NCBI GenBank assembly: GCA_964017185.1
Contig: OZ024880.1
Coordinates: 31,772,329-31,836,328, forward strand
Length of the DNA: 64,000 bases
Direction of reading: 5' to 3'
From: Rugalucina vietnamica
Lineage: Eukaryota > Mollusca > Bivalvia > Lucinida > Lucinidae
The translations under genes were made by a program, and so were the position numbers. This document shows positions 34,560 to 46,389 of the stretch, in pieces (the first letter of the stretch is position 1; each line of letters starts with the position of its first letter). A model generated the notes under the pieces. It was not told where the DNA came from and did no database searches. It saw only the letters and a program-made list of their open reading frames with translations.

Positions 34560-36299
34560 TTATTGTATAAATGAATGTCATACAGCATATCTTGTTTTTA
34601 AACAGCATAAAATAAGTAAAACAAACGATAACTTGGAATTGGTAAAAAAAAATCACAAGGCTAAGCGTAAAGTCACTACAGTGTATTCATGTATTCAGCT
34701 AACGGCACAGATAATAAATTCGGCCTCTGAGAGGTTAATACTAGGGCAAGAAAGCAAATGTCAGTGTAAGAAGTTTTTAAGAAACGGAAATTATAGTCTA
34801 TCACGCGAGGCATATGAATAATAGCATTTCTATTAAATTTGTTCAATCTGTCCTAGAATGTTTTTGTAGGCTATGCCTAAATAGTAACAAAATACACGTA
34901 TCGCAAAAGAAGCAAAGGGTTTGTACATATGAAAAAATGAAAGGACCGTGCATTAGTTAACACTTTGTTCTCCATTTTTGTGCAACTTCATAGAATTCTG
35001 CTTAAAGTTATTTCATCTTAGCACCAACGAAAGATGTTTTGTCTGTTTATTCACTGTGTCTGAAAAGTTTTATCAGTTCACATAATCTACACAATCACAG
35101 AATTTAGACGCTTGAAATTTCGGATTTAAGAAGAAGTTTGAATTATCTGTGAAGAGTAAACAAGTGTGCTGATCAGCTGTGCAGTAACTGCATCTTTGTT
35201 TACATATAGGAAGAATCTGGTTTTCGCATGAAGCGGCTCACTATATATACATTTATAATCACCAAAATGAAATCTACACGTTTGAACATTAAGGTGTTAC
35301 ATACGTTACCATAAGCATACTTGCAAGTCACAGGCTGTGTATTTTAGCACACTAAACATGTATTTATCATAGGGTGTGTAAAATAGAACTAAATAATTTA
35401 CACAAACATATAACAGTTATTCATTTTGATATTTTTGTTGAAACGCCTACCTTTCAAATGTTACAGCATACGGCGGTACCCTTAGGAAATGTTGAATTAT
35501 TTAAATAAAATAAATATTTAATATAAATATATAATTTTGTGTAATAGCCAAGTTGAACTATTGGTCAGTAAGAAAGGACCTATCGTTTTTGGAATATGAA
35601 GAAAGAAATGCCAAAAACAAAAACGTTTTAGAACCCAGACCCCTATTTTCACACCATAGATGTAGAAGTAACGTTTGTAACACCGCATAATGTCTAATTT
35701 CAACTTTCAATGATCATAAAGCATGTCCGTTAAATTGTTCTAATACGTGATATAAATAGTGTTGTCGTATGATTAAAGTGGGTGGAGCATAGTAGGTTTC
35801 GCTATTTTGTTGGTACAAATATATTTTGAACATGTAACTTATGTAACGAGCTACAGAAATATTGTGCACCACTTGCCGGGGCGACAACGTGCCTAGAACT
35901 CATCTAGGATGACCAATGAACCAATTGCATACTGCAAACAAAGTATGTGGAGGGTGTTGTGCGATTTCGTTAAATACGGTAAATACAGAATCTAGCGTCT
36001 CGCCTAACATGAGCAAGTACAGGGTGATTCAAAATATCGGATGTCATTTTAAGCTTACATAAATATGTTCTTCAACCTCATGCCATCATAAAACTTAAAT
36101 CACAATGCTCTCGGTTCATAAAAATCTGTGTAGCGTTATTTTTCAAACCTCTTTACATATAGAGTGTTTCAGCTTTCCAAAAGTGTTTGGTTTAGGTGAA
36201 CATGCACATACAGTGTTTCAGCTTTCAAATAGTCTGTATTTAGATGCATTTTCATTCAAGTGTTCTCATGAAAACAAACTAAACATTATATTGTAAAGC
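34560..36299. other. No gene; one family B fragment
   Basis: AT-rich. At 35100-35248 a family B fragment has GCTTGAAATTTCGGATTTAA, GCTGATCAGCTGTGCAGTAA and TTTTCGCATGAAGCGGCTC, so only the right end remains. Nothing else recognised. Confidence 0.5.
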
Positions 36300-36720
36300 A
36301 AAATTTATCGATACAAATAAAATTGTGTGGCAATAGTAAAGTACATTATTCGTTAAATGGTTCTTAGTTGTAAAAGGCATAGCTTTAAAGTAAATTAAAC
36401 GTTCGTGACAAAAATTACGAAAATACTCTTAAAACGAGAACCGTGTCACAAAATTTGTTCCTGGATTTCCGGACTGTACTGTCATTGAAGGGAACTAGAG
36501 CCGGGAATGTTTCGTCTTAAAAAGAAAGGGGGATCGTAGCTTTACATACCAGGCGGCTCATATTATGCCTTCTATGTCAACCCTACTTTGCATTACAGGA
36601 GAGATTGGTATTTATTCTTTAAAGGACGTTGAAGTTTTAGACGGGAAACATTTTATTTCTGGCAGATTGAAACCCAGAAATTGTTAAGAACCTGAAAGAG
36701 ATGATAGACTAATTATTATT
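36300..36720. repeat. Large duplication, copy 1, last block
   Basis: Matches 55250-55720: ATTCGTTAAATGGTTCTTAG, CGTGACA, TATGTCAACCCTA (partner CATGTCAACCCTA), GAGA.ATTGGT.ATTTCTT-like, GGGAAACATTTTATTTCT and CAGATTGAAACCCAGAAAT. Both copies contain remains of a family B MITE (GGCGGCTCATAT here, ATATGAGCCTCG in the partner), so that MITE predates the duplication. Confidence 0.8.
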
Positions 36721-36789
36721 TGAATGTTTTTGTTTGATTATTAACAAGTGCAAACAGAAAAGTCCATATTCATTAACTCCATTAAGTCA

Positions 36790-38449
36790 TACTAACGCCA
36801 TTCTGATTACAGTTTGGGCTACTTGGACATATGTTTATCGCATTTTTGTAGAGGACTACTACAGGTCTCAAGTAGTTTCGCTGCATGGAAAACAGTCCAG
36901 CAATTGTGAAATTTCTTCAGGTGTTCCCCAGGGTTCAAAACTAGGACCATTGTTATTTTTAGTCTTTATCAATGACTTACCGTTAGTCTTGTCTAATAAA
37001 ATTTCAGCTGTTGATTTGTACGCAGATGACACAACTATTTAAAATATTCAACCAGATCTTGAGACACTTAGATCAAATTTACAAAAATCACTTTTAATTC
37101 TTCATCGCTGGTGTAGGCAAAATGGAATACTTTTAAATACGAATAAAACGAACTTAAAGGTGATGCTTATATCAACAAGGCAGAAAAACTTCGGTTAGAT
37201 ACTAGTCTACTGTCTTTGTCTTACGATGGAATAGATCTCCAGCTCGCAACAGGTGACAAAATACTAGGTGTGCATATTAATGAAAATTTTCAATGGAATA
37301 CACATTTTCAGAATAGTTGTAAAAAAGTTGCAACTTATATTTGGCTTTTGTCTAGAAAAAATCAAATCTTTCTCTTGAACTCAGATCTGTATTTTACAGT
37401 GCATACATCCAGCCACAGTTCAATTTCTGTAACATTGTATGGGGAAATTCTTCGAATTACAATGTATCTAAAGTTATAAAGCTTCAAAGAAGATCATGTA
37501 AAGTTATTCTTGAGAACAAGTATGAAAATTTAGAAAGCGCACTGAGAACATTAAACATACTTTCATTTGATCAAAATGTTTTTCATAATAAAGCTAAGAC
37601 GATGTACAAGGTTGCTAATGGACTTGTTCCACAATATAAAGGGTGTTAAGAAAGTTCGTTCCGCGCAAAAATTGTTTTCCTGATAGTTTAATTTTAATGC
37701 TTCAAAACTGAAAAATCACATAACCAGACTTTAATTTGGATGTATGTGAAAAGACAAAAGCAATTATGTTTTAAATTAGATACCTGATCATGAAAAAAGT
37801 GGTCCTCAAACACTGGCACCCATTTTCTGACCCTTGAACTTTTACACAAAAATGGGGGTATACTAGTAAAAATCTTTGCCATGCCAAAACCGATGGATAA
37901 AAATCTTCTATAATTTAATGAATAAAGCCTTAATGAACTACTTATTCGCAATTTATCATAGTTCTATGATATCTTCAATTATAAACCTGTAAAGAAAACC
38001 AAAATGTCAAAATTTTCACAATTTTTGCAGAAAATCGAATTACTCCAAAATTTGTGAAATACAGTGTCCTTGGAAAAATGTATCTGTGAAGCAACTCGAC
38101 GTAAGACAGCATTTCCATTGCTAAATTGTATCTGAGAATGGAACAAATTCATGGAAAATGTATAATTTTATCAGTGTTTGCCTACAAAATGCTTTCAAAT
38201 CTTGTGGTAAAGTGCGGAACGAACTTTCTTAACACCCTTTATAATTGATCTTTTTCAATCGAGAGCTGACAGTTTGCCTAATACTTCGTTAAGGTCGGTG
38301 GCAAATCAGAATTTTACAATTCCTAGACCAAATTGCAGTCTTTTCAAGGAAAGTCTTTCGTATTCTGGCCCGGTTATATGGAATGCTATTCCATCTTACA
38401 TAAAGAAATCTTCAACGTTGAATGTTTTTGTAAATGAATTACGAGTTTG
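36790..38449 (+). pseudogene. LINE reverse transcriptase pseudogene
   Basis: The first frame ends at a stop at 37040-37042. It carries SSGVPQGSKLGPLLFLVFIN and LYADDTTI, the RT box with catalytic Y-A-D-D. After the stop the same frame continues NIQPDLETLRSNLQKSLL, so the stop is a single-base change. Frame shifts near 37190 and 37400 lead to DKILGVHINENFQWNTHF and RSVFYSAYIQPQFNFCNIVW. The frame then runs to MYKVANGLVPQY, is broken by the inserted element, and resumes exactly with IIDLFQSRADSLPN and GPVIWNAIPSYIKKSSTLNV to the stop at 38447-38449. Both the order and the wording are those of jockey/CR1-like RT C termini. Confidence 0.85.
37639..38239. mobile_element. TA-flanked Tc1/mariner-like element nested in the LINE (601 bp)
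   Basis: The termini AAGGGTGTTAAGAAAGTTCG and CGAACTTTCTTAACACCCTT are perfect inverted repeats and continue TTCCGC/GCGGAA. TA lies on both sides (37637-37638, 38240-38241). Removing the element and one TA restores the LINE frame (CAA TAT ATA ATT GAT), which fixes both the boundaries and the TA duplication. The minus frame 37694-37951 within it has no recognised transposase motif. Confidence 0.9.
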
Positions 38450-38695
38450 AATGTTAAATTCAGGTGTTTGATATTATCCCGAATACAAACCACCACCATT
38501 TGAATTGCTCAATTTTTAACATTTCTTTTTCTTCCAAATACTTGTTATAAACTTAGCAAATTGATGTACATGTAACCATATTTGTGAATCTTATGTAGCT
38601 TTGTTAAATTGTTTTGTATGTTATGTATCTATATGTTGTGTTAGAGGGCCTCATTAAGATTGGCTTGACCAAATGAGTCACCCTCTTTAATTAAA

Positions 38696-38699
38696 GAAA

Positions 38700-38747
<48 letters not shown>

Positions 38748-38749
38748 CG

Positions 38750-38840
<91 letters not shown>
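38696..38840. repeat. (TTAC)n array, LINE tail
   Basis: About 36 TTAC units with one interruption (CCGTAC near 38747). It directly follows AATTAAAGAAA of the LINE 3' end. Confidence 0.95.
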
Positions 38841-38843
<3 letters not shown>

Positions 38844-38854
38844 ACAATTGTGCG

Positions 38855-39125
38855 TCGCAACCGGAAGATTGCGGCAGCCATGACATGTTTGTCCAAGCAA
38901 ATGGTCAAACTGAGTTTTGTTGAGTTCTGTCTATCATGTCAAGATACCTTCAGGTGAATTTATTATGAATTTACAGGCGCATTGGTTAATTTTCCAAAAA
39001 TCTCAAAAAGTCTGAGTTTTTAAAATGCGTAGAAATTCTACCAGTCAGAGATTTTTTTTTGTTGTTTTACCAAGTCGGAAGGTTCTCTTCGTTGACTTGT
39101 AATTTCAAAAATGCTTAAACCCAGT
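38855..39125. mobile_element. Fragment related to the interior of the 29043-30350 element
   Basis: Shares GTTGAGTTCTGT, ATCATGTCAAGATACC, GGTGAATTTAT, TTAATTTTCC-like and AAATGCGTAGAAA.TCTACCAG in the same order as 29430-29620. Termini are not visible. Confidence 0.65.
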
Positions 39126-40197
39126 TTATTACAAGAAAATTATATCATGTTATTTGTAACATGCTATACGGGGCGGTTCATAGAAGTTTGAGGGCTAAAA
39201 TAAGACAATATTGGGATTGAATCATCTTTTCATTTCAGTTCATGAACACACGTGGAAAGATACATGTGTAATCCAATATCCAAACTAAAACTTATTGGCT
39301 GGTCGGTACATGTGTATGCATGCCGTGACTTAACAAAGGCAGAAAACAACACACCCTGTATGACTGGGACGCAACCAACTTTCTTACTTTTTTTTATCTA
39401 AGACCTCATCTAATCTTGCTAAAATTCATATTTGAAGTACTCAAATATCTGTTCTTTACACGTTTATAACATAAAGTCATCTTTCAACCAGCGAACATGT
39501 TTTGACGTGATCATTCAAAGGTACCATAAATATAAGATTCGAAAAATGTACGCGTTTAAAAGGCCTAGGGCGTTTATGTCCTTTCTTGTCTCATATTTTG
39601 CTGAAAATGAATTTTGCACTTTTTGGCCTTTTTTTACCATTTCTGAACACATTTTTAATTTTATGTGCCGGCCCACATGACCACCAAAATGATACTTTGC
39701 ATACAATATATCTGGATGATACTTCATTATTATTTCATAATAAGAAATTGTTCGTCGCGAGGGCCGGTAGTAGAAAACGGTGTAAAATTGTGAAAATTAG
39801 ACCCAAAATTGCAAAAAAGTGGTATTTATATGCTTTTCGGAGCGTTGCCATGCCAACATGTGTAATTTACAAGTGGTAGTTGTGCCAGAATTTATAAGCA
39901 AGGACATATACCTGCTATATGCAATATTTTCTACTCAAAAAATTCAAAATTCATTTGTTTTTACCAACGCATGAGGCCGAAATCAAGCCTTAAATCCCCT
40001 AGGCCGTTAAGCTTGGATTACAATTTATTCTTTGCATTATTTTAGAAGCTTTTGAAGTTGAGGCCGATGCTGTTCGTCTTAAGAAACTCAAATTTGAACG
40101 GTCATGACCGTTAAAGTAATTAAAATATGCTTAAAATGTTTTACGGTTTATAGGGTTTATTCGCTGTATACAATCGATTTTCAAACAGGTGTCAGAG
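39126..40197. other. No gene or repeat recognised
   Basis: AT-rich. Open frames at 39432-39879 overlap on both strands and have no recognised domain. Confidence 0.45.
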
Positions 40198-40205
40198 GGT
40201 AGAAC

Positions 40206-40948
40206 CCCAGGGGGGGTACTCTCATTTTTTGTGGATACATAGGCGAGGCCCCAGCTTCTACCCCCAAACCCAAAAAATTACTGAGATTTGCTGACCACCC
40301 CAAAAAAATACCAGTCCTATCAGGCATACCCAAAAAAATACTTGAACTTTTAGCTTACCCCAAAAAATTACATGTATTCATCTTTTTTATGCCTATTGAT
40401 GAAATTTTATCACATCCATATGATCTAAGCTGTTGGTGGGACGTTAAATCCCATATCAACCAACCAACAGAACACGTCACAATACAGTTAGTATATGTAG
40501 GAACTAGGAAGTAAATACCAAGTTGGATAAAATTTAAAGATTTTATTTATTCTCAAAGTGTAAGTCTTATGATGGTTTTGATTCCATTTGATTTGCAATG
40601 ATCAAGCTTCCAAAATTTCACCGAGACCAGTCATAAGGCATGGTCGCAAACAAAATTGAATCTTAAGGCCTTGTAAGACATAAGTGTAAGCCACTCTTAT
40701 CTTTATAGAAATAAAGAGATTTCCCAAGAAATGTGCAAAACCCAAAAAGTTACTTAGAATTATAGATGACCCCAAAAAAATAATTCAGGAAAGGCATGAC
40801 CCCAAAAAAATATCCATAAAAAGCTCACTACCCTAAAAAATAACTAGTTTTTCTGAAAACCCAAAAAATTACGGAAATTCAAAATTTTGACCCCAAAAAA
40901 GTCAGCCTCGCCTATGTATACAGAAAATTTCAGAGTACCCCCCCTGGG
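40206..40948. mobile_element. TIR element with perfect 8-bp target duplication (743 bp)
   Basis: The left terminus CCCAGGGGGGGTACTCTCAT and right terminus CAGAGTACCCCCCCTGGG are inverted and extend through ACATAGGCGAGG / CCTCGCCTATGT (about 45 bp). GGTAGAAC occurs immediately outside both ends (40198-40205 and 40949-40956). An 8-bp duplication fits hAT, P or Merlin-type transposition. There is no transposase. The interior repeats ACCCCAAAAAAATA-like words at least ten times, clustered toward both ends. Confidence 0.9.
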
Positions 40949-41419
40949 GGTAGAACGCCGATTCGAACAAAATGCAGATACAATATGGTAGGAATAAGTG
41001 TCTGAGTACATACAAGGGTTTTCAAAAGGGTCCAAACACAAGCATTAATCATTGTTTAGAGAATTCAAACTGTACATTTTATGCCACTTTTACATTTGAA
41101 CCCCACCTGGTCAATCGCAATTTTTCTAGAGCAAGTATCGACCCCAGATTTAGACGGAATATTTCCATCGGTATTCCGTTAGACCTCTCCATACCGGGAG
41201 AGGAGCGAGGTCACGAAGTGTATCGGAGTGCAGGTTAGCCAGCTGATCTACCCCAGAATTTGAAAGATATATGCAATGTTTCACCGAAGAACATGTCTTT
41301 GAGACAATGTAAATGCAATCGTCTAATTGTACCCGACAAAATAAGAAACGAAAGGGTACCGTGTATCATTTTATTTTCATAAAAAAATCACAAGTAATGA
41401 TATAATTTGAAAGGCATAT

Positions 41420-41640
41420 GAGCCTCGACTTGAGAAAACCGGTTTTCGTTTTCGAGGTTTCCGACCGGGAGCGACACAAAAGCAAGCTAGATGCTTGAAA
41501 TTTTGGCTACAATTAATAGAGGAACTGTACTTACCGAGTAGCGAAAACAAAGGCGCTGGACAGTTGTGCAGTTACTGCACAGCTGATCTGCGCCTTTGAT
41601 TTCGCATATGCAAAAACCCGATTTTCTCGTTATGCGGCTC
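41420..41640. mobile_element. Family B MITE, full copy
   Basis: GAGCCTCGACTTGAGAAAACC at the left and TTTTCTCGTTATGCGGCTC at the right. ATAT directly flanks both ends (41416-41419, 41641-41644). The central dyad GTGCAGTTACTGCAC with CAGCTGATCTGCGCC is preserved. Confidence 0.85.
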
Positions 41641-41902
41641 ATATTTTCAGGTACGAAGATCCCGTATGTATCGCATATCTTATAAAACTCTGCTATAAAC
41701 CATGTGGGGGTCAAATGTTTAAAGTCGCATTAAAATTTTATCATTTTACATTCTCCTTACAATAATTGCTGTAGGTGTATATGTAATGTTTTTAGTACAC
41801 AGTCCTGAAGGTACTCTGACACATATTCTCTCCCTCTTTTATCTGTATATTGTTCAAAGACGGGTTCTAAAGGCGAAGAATGTCATTTGACACCCTTTTC
41901 AA

Positions 41903-42400
41903 TAAAGATACAAGTAGGCAATGATGAGGAAAAAACGCAATCAGTAAGAAACTCCTACTCCAAAAACCGAGGAGGGAAAAACTAAACCGACAATTAGGTA
42001 CTTAGACAATATATCGAAAGCCAAGTGAGCAGTTATTTCCCAAAAGACGGTCACTCAGTTACCCGAACTTAAATAAAAATACGAAAACATACATAAGGCT
42101 CAAACAGTACAAAATTCGACTCCATAACACAAAATAAATAAAACCACAACAGAACTATCGCCTTGGAACGATCAGTAATATAAAATGACTGGGAGGCTTA
42201 AACCGGTTTTACAGGCACCTTACATTTAGTTAGTCGTTCGGTCCTCATGGTGAATCTCTTCCTAGTCAATGAATCATCAAGGACAAACAAATAAATCATG
42301 ATAACCACCCTGGTGAAGCAAATACGAGGACTCAACAGATTCAGTAAGCTGCCCGACGATGAAGCTCCCTGGGTGCCGAATAACTTACTGAAATTAACAA
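41903..42400 (+). repeat. Family A repeat, long partial copy
   Basis: Starts AGATACAAGTAGGCAATGAT. Contains CTCCAAAAACCGAGGAGGG, CGGTCACTCAGTTACCCGAA, AATCATCAAGGACAAACAAA and AAGCTGCCCGACGATG. The CTCACC...CTGCAGTGG part is deleted. Confidence 0.85.
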
Positions 42401-43930
42401 TTCCATACCGGAGATAAACCTTATAAACGCGAAACTTTCAATCATATTTTAATGATCTAATACGATCATGGTTGATCAGATTGGAGTGTTTAAAGACAAA
42501 CTACATTGGTTTGACTTCACAAGCCTCGAAAGACTGCAAGAGTTTGTTTAGTACAGTTACAATCGGTTACAATCTCCCTGCTTCATATGTAACAAAATAG
42601 CGTAGATTGGTCCAACATTACACGACTCGTTGAAAAAAGGGATTGCACTGATTGGAGGCCAGATCGAATGGGCAACAATGTACAGTGAGGCATTATCGAA
42701 TCGTCAACCATGACTCTGAAACAAAGAGTTCGTTGCCTCGATGTACATGTATGTTGGTACTATACTGACGTCAATACAAACGCCTCACCGAAAATGTTGC
42801 ATAACTTGACCAATAGATACACAATAATTTGCATTTTCCTTACTTTACATTCTCTCTCATGGTATAGCATAAACCGACTTTGTTTAAGATGCGCACTTTT
42901 CTCAAAACCTGCATGGGTGCACCATTTTTAAAAATGCACAATAACGTCATTATACAGACGTTTTTTGACGTGAAAATTCTTGAAAGCCGTGCAAGTCGTT
43001 TTACAAACTAAAGAACATCAAACTTTTGAAACGTTACATTACTGGACAACGTGAAGCTGAAATACTGAAAAATAAAAACAACAACAACAAAAAAAAAACA
43101 TTATTATTACAAATGAATAGCCAAGAATGGAGCAATGGTATTCTGGCGCTTAATTCCCTAGACGTCAAATACACGTTATCCGTAAGGACGTTCGTTTCAA
43201 ACTGAAATGCAGGAGAAATAACTATAGAAACTATTCTATGTCCAAAAGCCATGCCAGGATAGCCTTTGAAAACTTTTTGACCATTTTGACGGCGATTACC
43301 ATTTTAGCATTGGTCATTAGCTGCAGTGACGTCAATAACGCTAGAGAACGAGAATCGGTTTTCCAAAAATGTGTTTCAGCAACCTATGGTCACGTATTGA
43401 TATTCCACTCTATGGCTTTTGTGTTGGTTTTGTAAAGGAGACTATCAGTAATCGAAAGAAGCGATGCCCGATAGACCGATTCATGAACAGAATAGGGATT
43501 TTGCTAGGGTGTGTGTTTTCAACAGCATGTCATTTTTCAAGCAGCTGTCTGAATAATTCCATTTCACCATTTCCGAATGCGTAAAAGATTAGCAAAAAAT
43601 ATGACCAATATTTAAAATAATCTAAGCTGTTAATATTGGCAGTGTCACGTGTCAAAGTTGACTGAGGCGTGTTTTATTGAAGTCAGTATAAATCGAGTTT
43701 GCTTCCAAAAACTCAATTTTAAATCTACATTTCGTCAGGTGTCTTGTGATGTTGTATCAGTCTGCGCTGTAAGATATTTTACATCGAGGGTATTCAGGAT
43801 GCAAACATTTCTCTAAATTACAGCCAAACAACATTCGAGTACTTTTTGCCTGCGTTATAAGTAAACATGATGACATTAGAGAGCGCCACACGTTAGCGTA
43901 TAAACCAAATGTGCATGAGCCTCCGTACAC
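42401..43930. other. No gene recognised
   Basis: Several 65-75 codon frames overlap on both strands with no recognised domain or splice context. Confidence 0.45.
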
Positions 43931-44678
43931 AGTACAGTAAATTATCCAGTTCCGGGTCACTTTTTTTTCGAAGTGGTTTCCAGATAATTGCTCACAGCAA
44001 ACTAGGTTATGACCTTACCATTAGAAAGTATAATCCTTCTTCTAAATAATGAACTTTAGTCTGATTAATTGTGAATATTCTGTGGGCCACACGATAGCTT
44101 TGAAGCAGACCACCAATTTATCCAGTTTCGAATCATTTATCCAGTTCCGAATCACTTGCGATAATTTTTAAACAGGACACTCTCTGGTGCTATTGCGTTA
44201 TGATTTTGAGTTTGTAGCTTCATTACTTCTTTATAAAACAAGACTTACACACAGTTTACCATTTCAGATAGAAAAAGTGTAAAAAAAAACTGTGTACATG
44301 TATACGACGTATAACTTACGTTCTGGATATTGGCGTCAATCGAAAACAAATACATGTTCTAAGTCGATAATGGCGTAACTGCTTCCAGATTTTTGCAGTT
44401 AAGAGCTGGTAATCATGGGCTGTGCATTGGTTATTTTCATTTTTGTTTGTTTGTTTTGTTCTTGATGTTTTATGAGTTTAACTTTCACCTGTTCGATTAA
44501 CATTGAAAATCAAACACAGCTTTAATGTTGCGTAAACAGAGATATCTAACAGGAATATGTCAACTAGACTAGAAATCCAGACAGCATGTTTTGTTCGCGA
44601 TGCAGACCGACTGCACAAAGAATCACCTGCGTAAGGAATCGACCATTTGATTTTTATTATTGGGGAGGGCGAGGGGGC

Positions 44679-44691
<13 letters not shown>

Positions 44692-44730
<39 letters not shown>
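44692..44730. repeat. 39-bp A run
   Basis: The frames reading lysine or phenylalanine runs here (44478-44867 minus, 44586-45108 plus) are artefacts of this homopolymer. Confidence 0.95.
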
Positions 44731-44732
<2 letters not shown>

Positions 44733-44934
44733 AGGATCCAATTTTGGCCGAAAAACATATCTAGGGCAGAGTAAATTCTGTATTACTATCTTACGTATTG
44801 TAATATATACCAATAAAAAGACAGGACCGCGTCGTGAGAGAAAAATAATATCCAGGCCCGGAAACATCTTTCAACCCCCCCCCCCTCTTAAAATTCATTC
44901 GTTTATTTATCTATCTATCTTGGGTCAGTTTACT

Positions 44935-45105
44935 TCCCTTTTAAGATCATTTAGCTCATATGAGACGAGCCAGTCAGTTGGTGTGGTGAAAACGGGCGAA
45001 CCCCGAGAAAAAAAAAAGGAAAAAAAAAAAAAAAAAAAACCTGGCATATCTTCAAGCAGAACTTGTCTCACAGCCCACAACAAACACAGCGGTGAGAAGA
45101 TCGAA
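44935..45105 (-). mobile_element. SINE-like repeat, copy 1
   Basis: CAGCTCATATGAGACG-like (TAGCTCATATGAGACGAGCC), GAAAACGGG.GAACCCCGAG, CCTGGCA, AAGCAGAACTTG and ACACAGCGGTGAG occur in the same order in the next copy at 45525-45690. An A run replaces part of the middle. Confidence 0.65.
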
Positions 45106-45271
45106 TGAAACGCGTTAATGAAATCAGCTCTTCACCATTCGGCAACGGGGTGGGGGTTTGGCATTCATTTTTTAAGTTAAGTTTTGGTAAATGAATAGCC
45201 ACTTTTTGGGAAACAGCTACTCACTAGACTACTATGTCAAAAGAAGAAATCAAAATAATGGATAGAACAAT

Positions 45272-45274
<3 letters not shown>

Positions 45275-45331
<57 letters not shown>
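45275..45331. repeat. (GA)n microsatellite
   Basis: About 28 GA units. Confidence 0.95.
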
Positions 45332-45335
<4 letters not shown>

Positions 45336-45404
45336 AAAGAGAGATGTTGCTAGATTCCTTATATGAGGACCAAAAAGCATAACTCGGCGCTCAACGTGAG
45401 GATC

Positions 45405-45770
45405 GAACCCAGTGTCTGTCCTTCTTGGCTTTGTTGTGTGGTTATATTTGAAGCACGTTTAGTTTAGGATGTCAGGGCAACCTAACTTGCCCCCCCCCCC
45501 TTTTTTTTTGATTCAGTTTAACGTCCCTTTCATGATTATTTCAGCTCATATGAGACGCGCCAATCAGTAACGAAAACGGGAGAACCCCGAGAAAACAAAA
45601 CCACCTGGCACGCTCGCAAGCAGAACTTGGTTTGTCTCACATGGCCAGAGCGGGGTTCGAACCCACACTAGACACAGCGGTGAGTACTTTGGGCACAAGT
45701 CCCATAAAATGGGGGCAAAGTCCTGACATGACCATAGCTGTGGACTAGAACGTTAAGCATCAATTCAAAC
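45405..45770 (-). mobile_element. tRNA-derived SINE, copy 2 (longer)
   Basis: Contains the blocks of copy 1 plus a B-box palindrome GGGTTCGAACCC at about 45654. Ends with GGGCACAAGTCCCATAAAAT, CATGACCATAGCTGTGGACT and GTTAAGCATCAATTCAAACA. The ending recurs at 57170-57350 as GTCACATAAAATTGAGGC, ACCGTGGCTGTCGACTGAGA and GCTAAGCATTAATTCAACC, so the family has at least three members here. Confidence 0.65.
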
Positions 45771-45810
45771 AAACTGCATTGCAAATGAAAGACTGTGGTA
45801 TTGTGGCGAC

Positions 45811-45845
45811 ACGCACGCACGCACGCACGCACGCACACACACATC
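45811..45845. repeat. (ACGC)n/(AC)n microsatellite
   Basis: ACGCACGCACGC passing into ACACACAC. Confidence 0.9.
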
Positions 45846-46389
45846 AAATAAATTACTTACTGAGATTTAAACACTCCCTCCTCAGTTCCTTTAGGTTTAG
45901 CGCTAAGACGTGTTCTGCGATATTAATAGATTTACGAGTACATGTACTATGTCGACACAATTAATTTTTACTGACCCGAAACTAGCTAAATTGGTAGATA
46001 AAATTAACAAGCTCCTACGCAACAGAAAATCAATAAATGAAGTTCAGTTTTCCTGGTGTGTTATAATTAATGTTGGAACGCATGTTGAAACCAAAAGTGT
46101 AAAAAAATAATGTTCAAGGTTCATGCATTTTGCGGAAACCTGCACCTTGCGGATAATTACACAAGTGCAATATACATTCTAATTCGACAGGTCATCTCGA
46201 AGAACAGATTTATTTTTAGCATGCAGATAAGTTTTCAAAATCTGACTTCGTGCAGAGGAAGAGAAAAAGATAGACTTCATGACCATACAAAATATTTGTT
46301 TTTTAATTGAACAGCTGCTGTGTAGTTTGTGACGATACGACCACTTGATTCGGAACTGGATAAGATTCGAAACCGGATAAATTACTGTA

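Larger units (their letters stand above)
36780..38695 (+). mobile_element. 5'-truncated jockey/CR1-type LINE, interrupted
   Basis: Contains the second half of a reverse transcriptase, its C-terminal region, a 3'UTR (about 38450-38690) and a (TTAC)n tail from 38696. The 5' part with the endonuclease and the RT start is missing. A 601-bp TA-flanked element splits the C-terminal coding region (37639-38239). It is inactive: stop codons and frameshifts occur, and catalytic box A is absent. Confidence 0.85.
43935..46387. mobile_element. Possible TA-flanked composite element (2.45 kb)
   Basis: The left end CAGTAAATTATCCAGTTCCG and the right end CCGGATAAATTACTG are inverted. TA stands at 43933-43934 and 46388-46389. 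Subterminal TTATCCAGTT.CGAATCA repeats occur at 44110-44150 in direct orientation and at 46345-46380 in the inverse. The interior holds SINE-like pieces, poly-A and GA arrays and no transposase. It may be one element inflated by later insertions or two separate ends in chance opposition. Confidence 0.55.

Noticed and set aside
37694..37951. Transposase of the nested TA element
   Set aside because: The 85-codon minus frame lacks any recognisable catalytic or HTH motif.
38696..38840. Telomere-like or centromeric repeat
   Set aside because: The TTAC array directly follows a LINE 3' end and is its tail.
29400..39125. 29.4-29.7 kb and 38.86-39.12 kb similarity as part of the large segmental duplication
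   Set aside because: The first copy lies inside a TA-flanked element, so the match is best explained by two copies of a mobile element.
44478..45108. Frames of 129 and 153 codons with phenylalanine or lysine runs
   Set aside because: They are created by the 39-bp and shorter A runs.
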